Shown here piece by piece: positions 24,420-35,882 of a stretch of DNA of 64,000 nt. Within the stretch, counting starts at the first letter, position 1. Each line of letters begins with the position of its first letter. This DNA comes from Plumapathes pennacea (taxonomy: Eukaryota; Cnidaria; Anthozoa; Antipatharia; Myriopathidae), in assembly GCA_964036295.1 (NCBI GenBank), contig OZ038462.1:8878267-8942266 (forward strand), given 5' to 3'. Position numbers and translations under genes: made by a program. The notes under the pieces are model-generated. The model saw only the letters and a program-made list of their open reading frames with translations, was not told the DNA's origin and made no database searches.

Positions 24420-25468
24420 TGGAACTTGTGCGTCGCAGTAAAGCTGAGGTAAGGTCAAACTCAGCAAGAGTATTGGACAGATTGAATATTGAATCACCGA
24501 ACACTCTAGAACTTTAATCGACTTATATCTCACCTCCAGACCTGAACTGTATTTATCTGGAATTGTATCTGTCGCTTTTTCCGACCATTGCGCTATCTGG
24601 GGAGTCAGAAAACTACACAGAGTGAAACGCCCGCCGCCTAGATATATTGATACCAGAAATGACAAAAGCTTTGATTCTGCATTGTTCAAGGAAGAATTGA
24701 GTCACATCCCTGGATATACGGGAATTACAACAAACACCAGATGACGCGTGGAACTCTTTCAAGGACCTCTTCTTGACAGCAGTTGAAAATCACGCACCAG
24801 TCGTCAAGTGCCGAGTCCGTGGTTGGTCCGTGCCCTGGCTAACACCTGAACTAAAGAACCAAATGCAGAAGTGTGAATACCACCACAAGAAGGCTATACA
24901 TACAAACAAGGAGCAACACTGGAGCAGTTATAAGCGCTTACGCAACGCTGTAAACACGAAACTACGGAGAGAAAAATGCAGTTATTATTCTTCTCAGCTT
25001 TCTGGCAACAAGGACTCCAAAGAAATGTGGAAAACACTAAAAGAAATTCTGCCAAAAAAGAACAAAACTCAAGCTTCTGGGGACAGTTTAACAGCGGCAA
25101 AATTTAACCAGTTTTTTACATCAATCGCTGGTCATTTGAGCAAACATTTTAGTGCAAACCCGTCTTTGCCTGGAGTTCAAACTCCAGGAGTAGATCCGGA
25201 ATTTGTTCTCCAGGAGGTGAGTGCAAGTTTTGTGCGTCAGGAAATGCAAAAGCTAAAGTCAACCAAAGCTACAGGTCTTGATGGAATTTCCGCGAGACTT
25301 CTGAAGGTAAATAACTATCGCCCGATCTCCGTGCTTCCTTTGGTCTCCAAGGTTATGGAACGCGCTGTTCAAGTGCAGCTCCTTACTTTTCTTGAAGAGA
25401 ACAATGTTCTATCAGTATACCAGTCTGGCTTTCGGAAACGCCATTCCACCGAAACGGCGGTGAACTAG
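24420..25468 (+). pseudogene. LINE endonuclease end and RT fragment
   Basis: 24,511-24,700 encodes the end of an APE-type endonuclease ('TLIDLYLTS', 'VSVAFSDHCAIW', with the conserved SDH). After a frame change, 24,773-25,468 encodes the linker and RT start ('VPWLTPELKN', 'KSTKATGLDGISARLLK', 'NNYRPISVLPLVSKVMER', 'QSGFRKRHSTETAV'). Sequence between 'ARLLK' and 'NNYRPIS' is missing, and the frame ends before the YxDD palm. CR1/L2-like, dead. Confidence 0.85.
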
Positions 25469-26576
25469 CCTTTCTTTATTGTTTCGCCTTTTTGTATAGC
25501 CTTTGTTCTACTGTATGACTGTACGTGTACTTTAGATATGTGAAGGAGATTGCTGAGTTGCTCGTAGCGTTCAGACCGTTTGTAATGAAAGTGTTATGTT
25601 AGTGACCTGTGAGTTCGTTCTGCTCCGTGCCCTCGGCAAGCGTTACAAATGTGTGCCGTTTTGGAGAATTTGGCTTTTGCCTATGATAAATCAATTGTAT
25701 CCGAATATGTCAAGTTACAATTGTTAATCAAAGTACAATACATCATATTAAGGGTCACAACTTGTGTTTTTCCCAGTTAACTGGAAATGTATTTCAACAA
25801 AGACCAAATAAATATTTGCCGTTGTATTTAGAAACAAACGACTTGAACGACATTCTGTACAGGGTAAAGTTTGAATCAAACGTGAAATATTGACGTTTGG
25901 AGTACCTGGTTCTCGTCCACCACTGAATAATTAGTGTATCCGGCTGTCAAGTTACAAAAGCCAATTGAAAAGGTAAAAGTGTACTATTAGAGGCACAACG
26001 TGGATAAGCTATCATTCGATACAGTATTAATTGAAAAGTTCCCAGATCGCTGAGCTGAAATGTCTTCCGAGAGAGACCTCTCAGACGTTCGCCGTTAACC
26101 CTAACCCTGTCAGGATTAATTTCTGTCACGCGTTCTCTGTTATATCAAAATTCACCGTAAACCGAGAACGATTCCAACACAAAAAAGCAGTGATAATTGT
26201 TTCCGCCGCACGCTAAGTTTGGCAAATGGGGATATTCTCCCGAAAGAAACTATTTTATTTTCTAGTCCCACGCGGATTGTAAGGTAGGGCGGGGTGCACG
26301 AATAAAACGAGGGGGGCGAGTGGAATTCCTCACCCCCCCCCCCCCCCCCCACGACCATCCCGTTTCTTTCCGTCCATCCGTCCGTCCGCCCACCTCACTC
26401 CTCCGAAACAGTTCATCAAAGACACCACAGGTCACGCAGCACTTGACAGTATGAACTGATTACATCCAGATGTCTGGCTAGAATTTGATTATTTCAGTAT
26501 CCTATGTTTACGCACGGACGAGCTGTGCACGGATTTGTTGATCAGAATTACTTGTAACTCGAAATCGATGGTTTTG
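25469..26576. other. No gene seen; interrupts the LINE
   Basis: Noncoding DNA between the LINE RT start and its C-terminal part. It includes a C run at 26,333-26,350 and short CCGTCCGT repeats near 26,375. It is either an insertion or the scar of a rearrangement. Confidence 0.4.
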
Positions 26577-26692
26577 TGAATGGGGGGCATTTTTACCCAG
26601 AGAGGGCTTTTTTGCCTGGGCGTAAAAGCCCGGGGAGGCATTTTTGCCTGGGCAATAATGCCCGGGGAGGCATTTTTGCCAGGGGGGCAAAA
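26577..26692. repeat. Three-fold palindromic 32-33 bp tandem repeat
   Basis: The unit is roughly GGGAGGCATTTTTGCC followed by a TGGGC...GCCC stem, repeated three times with changes. Each unit can fold back on itself. Confidence 0.6.
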
Positions 26693-26732
26693 AAGACTCT
26701 TACACCGGTACAAATCATAACGACATTTCCTA

Positions 26733-27431
26733 GTGACTACAATACAGCAGAAGAGGGTAAATTCTGACAAACTACAAGTTCGTTACACTATTCTAAGTTA
26801 CATTGACACAGCATGGGGTGAGCTGGCGGCTGGCTGTAGCACCAATCTACAGCGCCTACAAAACAGGGCAGCTCGCATAATTCTCCAGCGAGACACTTCC
26901 AGAGAAGCCTTCGACATCTTCAACTGGGTAGATCTAGCCACAAGTAGGAAAATCCAGAAGTGTATTTTAGTTTTTAAGTGTCTTAATGATTTAGTTCCGA
27001 CCTATTTAAGTAAATATTTTACTAGAAATAGTTATTTTCACTCCTATAATACTAGACGTAATAACGACCTACATCTGCCCAACCCTAAACTTAGCTTAGG
27101 TAAAAGGACTTTTAGGTGTTCGGGTTCTATTCAGTACAATTCTCTTCCAGCCGAAGCTAAAAATGCTACCTCACTAAACACTTTCAAGAATTATATAAAA
27201 AGACACTTCAGTTAGAGTCCTTAAACATTTTTATTATATACATTTATGTAAATATTTCTCTTCCGTTTTAGTAGGTAATTAGTTTAAACTTACCATTTGT
27301 AAAATATTGAAATTTTAGTTAAGTTATATTGTAATAATTGATAAATTCATGCAGGGCCCCTCTGGATACCAGCCTCGTAGCTGAATGGGCCACCCTGCCT
27401 AAATAAAGTTTCTTACTTACTTACTTACTTA
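26733..27431 (+). pseudogene. LINE RT C-terminus and 3' tail
   Basis: The frame 26,733-27,215 carries 'SYIDTAWGELAAGCSTNL', 'LQNRAARIIL' and 'YNSLPAEAKNATSLNTFK', the conserved C-terminal tail of CR1/L2-like reverse transcriptases. The stop is at 27,213. The 3' UTR ends in a (TTAC)n run at about 27,408-27,431, a usual L2-type terminus. It probably belongs to the same insertion as 24,420-25,468. Confidence 0.8.
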
Positions 27432-28205
27432 CAGATGTATTGTTTTAGCCCTTTGTGTGTCCCGACAAACAAAAACTATTTTACAAAACCTGACAGCTGT
27501 ACTGGGAGTGCTTCTTTAGTCCAGCTTTTTTTTTTTTTTTTTTTTTTTACCGACCCCTTAACCCTAAAAAACAATTTTGTAAACTGATTATGATCATGGT
27601 GCTAAAGCGTGCTGGTACCACTCCATCGATCTTGTTGACATCTACCTCGCACTTGTGAGATCCATCCTCGAGTATTGTTGAACAGCCTACCCACCGTACA
27701 ATGCGTATCAATTTCCCTGGCCTCCACTATCGTGACGCACTGAAATTTTCTAAGTGCAGTAGGCTAAATGAAAGGAGAAACAAACTTTGCTACAAGGTGC
27801 TTTAATAAGAATATTTAACACCTTTTGCCCCACATTGCGCTCTCAATGCCACAAATATAATCTGCAAAACAATAGTAGCTACGACAGTACCAGTGTCGTA
27901 TACGGAAAGATTTAAACTATTTTTCCCTGCTATGGCCTTTAAACTGACTGATATCAATTGACTACCCCAGAGTAGAGAGCATGAACCTTTTAAGTAGCCT
28001 ATAAATTCTAGCTTAGATACTATTTTTATTATTGTACACAGCTAAAATTCCTACTAATTGTAACTCAGCCCCTTTTATCTTCTATGATTACCTCTTATGT
28101 AACTTCTATAGTAATTCACCTACACAGGTGCGATTCACTGATATTAAATTTTCATTATTTTCACCGTTTTTATTATCATCATTGTCATTATCATCATTAT
28201 AACTT
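27432..28205 (+). mobile_element. Degraded LINE 3' fragment
   Basis: An older, deleted relative of the LINE end at 1-1,055 and 28,543-29,600. Shared blocks include 'CACTCCATCGATCTTGTTGAC' (shared core only) and the AT-rich tail near 28,140-28,205. A long T run lies at 27,528-27,548. The frame is broken throughout. Confidence 0.65.
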
Positions 28206-28542
28206 CCGCTGGTCAATTTTTGGGTCTAAAAATTTGGTCGTTTTTGGGGGATTAAAAAATCTGGCCTCCATTGCACTCGCACCTCCCGGTCACTAATCAA
28301 CTGACCTGGAGTACCCCTCCCTTCCCTGGAATTAAACCTACCGACTTTCTAAGTAGACTTTTTTCTTTAACTAGTTTGTTCGAAGGATTTATTGAGCTAG
28401 CAAGGAGAAAAATCTTGTTTCCTGTCTGCAGCGCTTGCAACGTGAAAAGCGTTTTCTTGACGGACACAGATGTATTGTTTTAGCTTTTTTTCTGTCCCAA
28501 CAAACAAAGACTATTTTACAAAATCTGACAGCTGTACTGGGA
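28206..28542. other. Junction region before copy 2
   Basis: 28,215-28,345 repeats 24,270-24,420, and 28,465-28,545 repeats 27,432-27,510. No gene. This is where the upstream copy ends and the second copy begins. Confidence 0.5.
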
Positions 28543-29600
28543 GTGCCAGTACAAGCATAATTCAGTTGATGACCGAGCATGTACTGGTGCATTCCAAAGA
28601 TGAAGGCGGCCTTACAAAACACATATGATTTTCTTTAGTCTATCCTTTGACCGACACTTTAAAATACCAAAAAAAAAAACATTTTTTATACTTTTTTTAA
28701 TACCTGGGGCTGGTAAAGGGGCCCCTTCCGGGCGGGAACTCGCCATGCAGCCGATCATAGGGAGTACCCCCTTCCCCCTCCGGCCCACAATGCTCATGGC
28801 ACAAGAGACAGCAGCAGAAATGGCGTTTCTTTCAAATTTCTCACAGTCACTATAAACGCATTTTATTTGTTAAAGTCCCCGTGATCTTGTCGTATTTCGA
28901 GAACTTAGATACCGATTTGCAAGCGGGATAGGAAAGTGTTTTATGCAAGAAGTGATAGGGCCAAGCGATAACCTTAAGGAGATCATAACTAAAGCATCGG
29001 AACGTTTGTATATGATCAGGGTGCATGCTAATGCGTGCTGGGCATTCCACCACTCCATCGATCTTGTTAACATCTACATCGCACTTGTGAGAGCCATCCT
29101 CGAGTATTGTTTTGTTACCTGGTCAAACAGCCTACCTGGATACCTCGAGGACAAGATCAAAATGGTTCAGAAGCGTGCAGTGCGTATCATTTTCCCTGAA
29201 ACTCACTATCGTGACGCCACATTGCGCTCTTAATGCCAGTAATATTCTGCACAACACTAATAGTGACTACTATTTACCAGTGTCCTACAGACAAGATTAG
29301 ACTGTTTCTTTTTTTCTCTGCTATGGCCTTTAAACTGACTGATGTCAATCGACTGACCCCAGAGTTTAGAGCATGAACCATAAGTAGTTTGTAAATTCAA
29401 GTTTTAGGTACTATTTTTATTATTGTACACAGTTATAATTCCTACTATTTGTAACCCAGCCCCTTTTATCCCCTATAATTACCTCTTATGTAACTCCTAT
29501 TGTAATTCACCTACACGGGTGCGATTCACTGATATTAAACTTTCATTATTTTCATCCTTGTTATTATTATCATTGTTATCATTATCATTATAATTTTCGG
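28543..29600 (+). mobile_element. 3' end of a CR1/L2-like LINE (copy 2)
   Basis: Nearly identical to 1-1,055, with the same truncated RT tail frame at 28,943-29,233 and the same ATT/ATC tail. A duplicate by descent of the segment, not a new insertion. Confidence 0.75.
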
Positions 29601-30736
29601 TCAGAATAGTGACCGGAATGAAATAAAGTGGAGATGAGGGAGGAGGGAAGGGACTTATCTAAATATATATACAAAAAAATCCACCAGACATGATTTGTCA
29701 GCAGTTTTTATAACTTTGGCAACTTTTACATTGGAATTCATTCTATTCTTTGATTGACAGTTTACAGGTTTTGCTTGACAGGCCATAATGTTCTGCGAGA
29801 ACTAAAGGGCGCGAGGAAATTAGAAAATGAAGTTTGTTTGATAATCAGCCGGGCCGGTTGAAAGCTTGATTTGGCGTCATCCACAGCAACGACGATAGCA
29901 CGAGAGAAGAAAAGAACTAAGTCATTTTGAGTGCTAAATATGATCTGTTTCTGACCGTTTTGTAATTTTTGCTAAAATCTAATTGCATTCAGTACATGCA
30001 AGATTGCAGCGCTCGACTAATGGATTGAAGGTACGCAACTGACATACGCCTATAATAGGGCCCTGTAATTAGGGGTATCCATGTCCCCCGTCTGAATTTC
30101 AAAACCAGGTATGTCGCAATTTCAAAACGTCCCTGTGTCGTTGGTCGGAATTTCGAGCAGTGACGTCATTCACGCGAAAATCTGAATTATCCTTTTGACA
30201 TTTGTTAGGAACTCCCGAAAAAAATCAACCCTGAAGGTAAAGGTTTATCACACTCTGTTAAACACTCTACATTTTCTTAAGCCATCCAATCATTTACAGT
30301 TGGGGCGGATCTAGCATTTTGTGAGAGAGGGTTCGAGCACCGACACACTGAGGGGGAAAATTTTGACGACTGCGAGGAGACTAGTTTGAACGTTTACATT
30401 TGTTCAAGGGTCCTCAAATTGCAAGAAATGGTATTTCAGCGAATCTAGATTTCAAAATTTTGCGGGGGAGTGTACTTTCTTGATTTGTAATAAAAAAAAA
30501 GCTGTCGTGATTTTTAATACATCTCTGTCGTGTTTTGTAACAATAAAAGCTGTCGTGATTTGTAATAAATATTGACGTGATTTGTAATAACAATCTATCA
30601 ATGCACTATATGAGTGTCTTGGAACAAGATTGGTGCCTTATTGTACGACCACCTGTGACTTATCCAGCCACGTAATAGTGGGGAAATTAAGGGCCTATAT
30701 TCGAGTAGGGGTTTATTTGGAAGGGTGGGGGGTGGG
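29601..30736. other. Noncoding flank, copy 2
   Basis: Duplicate of 1,056-2,193 with few differences, including a 17-base insertion near 29,977 and a shorter G run before the LTR. No gene. Confidence 0.5.
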
Positions 30737-30966
30737 TGACCGGAACTGTGAGGGTATCACCCTTCCCCCCCCCCCCCCCCTAGTTTTGTTTTGTTAGAGT
30801 GATCATGTGGTGATCATGCGGTGATCAGGGGGTGATCGGGCGGTGATTAGGAGATTAGGAGGAGAGAGGAGAGACAACGCGAGAAGTGTTTCATCTACTA
30901 TTGATTCTTGATTAAAGACTGAATCAGAAGCTGTGACTTTATTGTGTCCCCTACAACTTCGGGATA
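30737..30966 (+). repeat. 5' LTR of BEL/Pao copy 2
   Basis: Same boundaries as 2,194-2,406; longer because of an expanded C run and an extra GGTGAT unit near 30,830-30,855. Confidence 0.85.
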
Positions 30967-31035
30967 TAGTGGTGCCGTGACCAGGATCTGCGGGGAGGAA
31001 AGAGCGAAGTTTTTACTCCAACGTGAACGAGACTT

Positions 31036-33693
31036 GTGCCGCAAAGAACAGACATGGGAGATACAGAGCCCGATGAATCCAACCCAGATGCGCCGGTCAT
31101 TTCTGAGGAAGAACGAGACCTGGAGAAGAAAATCAAGAAGGGAATTGACAAGCTAAGGTTCTACTTAGAAGAAGCTGAGGAGCTGTTAGAGAGTGGCGAT
31201 TACAGCGAAATGAAACTTACGTGCAAGCGAACCGACGAAATTCAAGATCGCCTAAATGACCTTGTGTCAACATTGCAAGAACTTAAAATTGACCTCGGAA
31301 ATTCGACGCAGAGAGCTGTCAGACAGTGGAAGAAAGACCTGAAGGAAACATACACGCCACTGTTGGAGGTAAAGGACAGACTTAGTAAGGCCCTAGATGA
31401 AAGAGAGCGGAGTATAAAGAAAGAGGCCGAGGAAGAGAAGCTGATAGCGAAGTTTGAGAAGGAAGAGCAATTTAGGCGTGAGATCCAGCAGCGGGAGATA
31501 GAGCTTTGGGAGGAAAAAATGAGAGCGGAGTTGAGAGCGATAGAGAAGAGAATCGAAATGGAGAAAACCGCAAAAGCCGCCCGTACGAAGCTGCCAGAAC
31601 TGAAGATAACCCCCTTCGACGGTACCTCAGCCGACTGGATCAGGTTTGAGATTATGTTTACAGCACAAATACACAACAAGCCAATGTCTGACGAAGAGAA
31701 ATTTGGATATCTGCTAGAGCTGGTGAAACCCAAGGTAAGAGATCATTTGCTAATTTGAAGCCAGGCGCGACGGGATACAAAACAGCGTGGGGCAGGCTCA
31801 AAACTGAGTACGGGCAGAGTAAAACAGTTATCGCCGCACACATGGAGGAGATAATAAACTTGCCAGTGATCAGAGGATCGAACTACGATAAGATGTGCGA
31901 ATTCTATGAGAAGTTGAGCAAGAATTTTGACGCACTGCAGACTCTGGGGGAGGGAGAGATGCTTAAGGGTTTTGTCTTGTCCATTCTGAACAAGCTTCCC
32001 CAGGTCAAACCCGATTTGGTGAGAACTGATGAGGGGTGGGAAGATTGGAATATGGAGAATCTAATCGTTTCCATCCAAAAATGGCTCAAACGTAACAAAC
32101 CAGAAGACAACCACAAGGATCAAACGGATCCGAAGAAAAGGAAGCGACACCTGTTTAGTCAGAGGGGAGCATCGCCATCAAACCCCAGGGAAAGAGGGCC
32201 GCATTGCATATTTTGCGAACAGAAACACTGGGGGGACTCGTGTTTGACGTACGACACCGTTGCGAAGCGCAGACAGTTCTTTGCAGAGAAACGGCTATGT
32301 TTTAATTGCGGCCGCGCGGGACATCGGGAGAACAAATGCCACGGCAGGGGTTGTTACAAGTGCAAGAGCAGACACCACACCAGCCTATGCGACAAACCAC
32401 AAGAGAGCGAAACGGGAAACCACAACGCAGTGTTAAATGGCTACACGCCTTCGATCGAGGAAAAGTCACTACTCGTCACTAGTCACCACGCTCTTGTACC
32501 ACTGAAGATCCAGGGAGTCAAGTTCTGGGCGTACTTGGATACAGGGTCAGGGAGGAACTTTATCTCTAAAGAGGCAGTCAACAGATTAAAACTGAAACCG
32601 GTGCGACACGAGACGCGCCATATTGTAAAGGCCGATTTTCACTAGTGAAGTAAGCGGAGACGGAGAAGGAGACGGAGACGTAAGACACTTGCGCGTGTGA
32701 AAATTAGCGAACGGAGATGAACGTAACCGAAGTAAGCGGAGACGGAGACGCAAGAAAAAGAAAACCTTCCGTTCTGCTTCCTTCTCCGCTTCCGTCTCCG
32801 TTCGCTAATTTTCACACGCGCGCAACTGTCTTACGTCTCCGTCTCCTTCTCCGTCTCCGCTTACTTCACTAGTGAAAATCGGCCTTAACGGTCAACGGAA
32901 CAAAGAAACAGTCGATGCCAATTTTTGACGTGACCATCGACTCGGTTGACAGTCAAGCAAGTGAGAAAGTAGAGATCACCGGAAGCAAACTGGCGGAGTT
33001 TACAACCATCAGGAGACCCACCCTGGCAGAACTGAGGCCAAATATCAACACATGGAGGGAAAGCTGTTCTACAGAACCGCAAGTGAAGAGTATCCAATCC
33101 ACGTCATATTAGGAGACGCGACCTACTGTAAAATCAGAACTGAACAAGTGTACAAAGGCCAACCGGAAGACCCCATCGTCGAGGGTACCACATTTGGCTG
33201 GGTCGTCCACGGTGGAAAAGAGTACTCGGACAGCAAGCGCACGCACGTGAGGGAAACCAACAACCACGAGAGATTGTATTCGCTTGACGTGTTGGGAGTA
33301 GAGGACCGAGGGGAGGACGATCAGCTAGACGTGTGTACGGAGTTTCAAGAGAACATCACCAGGAGAAATGACGGCAGATATGAGGTGGGCGTGCCATGGA
33401 TCCCAGGCGCCGAGCTCTCAAACACAAATGAGGAGCCAAGCAGAAGACGCCTTTACAACGTTGAACGGAAACTGAATAGAAACGACGAGCTGAAAGAGGA
33501 GTATGAGAAGATAGTGCGCGAGCAGCTCGACGAGGGCATCATCGAAGAAGCACCAGAGGAGCCCACAGGTGACCGGGTGTTTTATATGCCCCACAAACCT
33601 GTAGTGAGAGAGAGCGCAGCGACAACCAAGGTGAGAATGGTGTTTGACGCGAATGCGAAGCCACACCCGCTTGCTAACAGTGTGAATGAATGA
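31036..33693 (+). pseudogene. BEL/Pao gag-protease region, copy 2
   Basis: Same domains as 2,476-4,860. A one-base loss near 31,744 breaks gag between 'KVRD' and 'LKPGA'. The stop at copy-1 position 3,586 is a sense codon here, so gag to protease is continuous (31,755-32,645) until the MITE interrupts the protease after 'RHIV'. Coding resumes at about 32,915. It ends at the same GAAT-repeat frameshift as copy 1. Confidence 0.85.
32629..32885. mobile_element. PIF/Harbinger MITE inside BEL copy 2
   Basis: The ends AGGCCGATTTTCACTAGTG are inverted repeats that continue nearly perfectly for about 90 bp with GGAGACGGAGA repeats. It is flanked by TAA on both sides (32,626-32,628 and 32,886-32,888). 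Copy 1 has the empty site with a single TAA (about 4,067), proving insertion after the duplication. Family from the 3-bp TAA target site and similarity to 22,882-23,506. Confidence 0.88.
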
Positions 33694-35479
33694 ATGTATG
33701 CATACCGGCCCGCCGCTACAACCGCTACTGTGGGATGTCATGGCGAGGGCGCGGATGTCCACCCACTTACTACTTGCAGATCTTCAAAAGGCCTTCTTAC
33801 AGATCGCCATCAAGGAGCAGGACAGGGATGCGTTTCGATTCCTATTCAATGTCAATGACAAGGAAGAACACTTGCGCTTCGCTCGAGTACCCTTTGGAAC
33901 AGAAGCAAGCCCGTTCATGCTGGGAGCCACACTACGACATCACTTCAATCAACAGCCACCAGAGCTTGAAGACACTGTCCAAGCGCTAAGGGAAAACACG
34001 TATGTAGATAACCTCATGAAAACCGGAAGTGACGTCGCAGAACTGAAGAGGTTCAAACAGGAAGCGACTGAGGTCCTCGAAAGTGCAAGGTTCCCAGTGC
34101 ATAAGTGGGAGTCCAACGTTCCAGAGTTAGACAGTGAGGCCAATCCTAGCAAGATGCTCGGACACGTGTGGGACAAAAGAAAGGATACGCTGGAGATTCA
34201 AGCGCAGACGAACGAGGACACGCCAGTGAAAAAACGATCAATACTCAGTCAACTCAGCAGTGTCTATGATCCGCTCGGCGTAATCTCACCGACCATGGTA
34301 GAGGGAAAGCGCATTTACAGAGAGGCGTGCGAGGAGAAAGTAGGCTGGAATACCGAAGTGAGCAGTGCTGTAACGAGAGATTAGCTGAAGTGGAGCAGTC
34401 AGCTTAGGAACATCAGAATGCCGAGGAGCATAGCCAGAAATATCAGCAAGATGAAGGGCGTGCAACTCCATGTTTTCGCAGATGCTAGTAACACAGCGTA
34501 TTCAGCTGCGACCATTGCTGTAGTCGAACACTCGACAGGTGTTGTGAAGGGGTTGCTGACGTCTAAGTCTAGAATTTCGAAACGTAACACATCAATGGCA
34601 AGACTAGAGCTGGTGGGCGGGCAGATGGCAGCAAACATGGCAAAGAACCTGCTAGCAGCGCTGAGACGGTGGCCCATCACTTCTGTGAACGTGTGGATGG
34701 ACAGCATGGTAGCACTATACTGGATCTGCAGCCCAGGAAAAGCATGGAAGGTGTTTGTGTCAAACCGAGTAAGGAAGATTGCTGAAATCACACAAGAGAC
34801 AGGGATCGAGTGGAAGTATTGTCCCACAGATAAGAATTTAGCAGACTTGGGAAGCCGCGGCGCTTCACTGGAGAAGATGCAGAGAGGAGAGTGGTTTGAA
34901 GGACCAGAGTGGTTGCTGAATAAGGATGAGTGGCCAGAACAACCGAAACTGGAGAAGACCAAGAGCGTTAGCGAAGAGCACAAACAGGTAAAAGAGGAGG
35001 CGCTGTACTCAGTAACGAAAGAGCCTGACGAGTGGGACGCACTTCTGGATAGAAGCAAACTCTGGAGAACCCTCCGAGTGACCGCGTGGGTTCTAAGGTT
35101 CATGCATAATACATTGGCCAAGAAACGCAAAGCAAAGAAGAGAACTGGACCGCTGACGACGGAGGAGATAGGGAGTGTGAATGTTGGAAAAGTCGTGCTA
35201 GTCGTCGGGGATGAGAAGAACCGAGGAGAATGGAAGAAAGGGCGTGTCTTGAGACACATCAGAGGAAGAGGTGGTGTGGTGAGGGGAGTCATACTCCTAC
35301 ACAAGTGTCACCATATGGAGAGACCACTATCTCTTGTGTGTTCACTGGAGATCAAGGTAGCTGTAGTTGCTGATAACAGACCAACAGCGGAGGTGCAGGA
35401 GTTGAGACGGAGCGACAGACGTGCAGCGCAAGACGCCAGACAGAAGGTTCAGCTGATACTACAGGAGGAAGACAAGTGA
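33686..35479 (+). pseudogene. BEL/Pao RT-RNase H region, copy 2
   Basis: RT runs open from 33,686 to a TAG at 34,382 (tryptophan in copy 1). RNase H continues from 34,418 ('[12 protein letters not shown]', '[15 protein letters not shown]', '[10 protein letters not shown]'). After 'TEEIGS' a deletion joins directly to the integrase C-terminus ('[10 protein letters not shown]'), removing the zinc finger and all DDE residues. Confidence 0.85.
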
Positions 35480-35656
35480 GGGCGGATGTTGCATGATGAC
35501 AACGATAGTGAGGCTAATTGAAAAGCAAAGGAGTCACGATACTGCGTGCACGAACTGTGTAGTTTTTGTTAGTTTAAGGAACACTGAAAATTGAACTTTC
35601 CAGAAAGACGTTATTGTTATATAGTAAAAGTAAATAACTTTAATTTTAGTGGTGTG

Positions 35657-35882
35657 TGGCCGGAACTGTGAGGGTACCACCCTTCCTCCTCCCCCCCCCC
35701 CCCCTAGTTTTGTTTTGTTAGAGTGATCACGTGGTGATCATGCGGTGATCAGGGGGTGATCGGGCGGTGATCAGGAGGAGAGAGGAGAGACAACGCGAGA
35801 AGTGTTTCATCTACTATTGATTCTTGATTAAAGACTGAATCAGAAGCTGTGACTTCATTGTGTCCCCTACAACTTCGGGATA
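35657..35882 (+). repeat. 3' LTR of BEL/Pao copy 2
   Basis: Matches the 5' LTR; the first bases are TGGCCGG. It contains five GGTGATC-type units. Confidence 0.85.

Larger units (their letters stand above)
30737..35882 (+). mobile_element. BEL/Pao LTR retrotransposon, copy 2, inactivated
   Basis: LTRs lie at 30,737-30,966 and 35,657-35,882; the 3' LTR starts TGGCC instead of TGACC. The internal region matches copy 1 at high identity but lost about 1.08 kb of integrase (junction near 35,178) and gained a 257-bp Harbinger MITE at 32,629-32,885. Shared and private breaks both occur. Confidence 0.9.
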
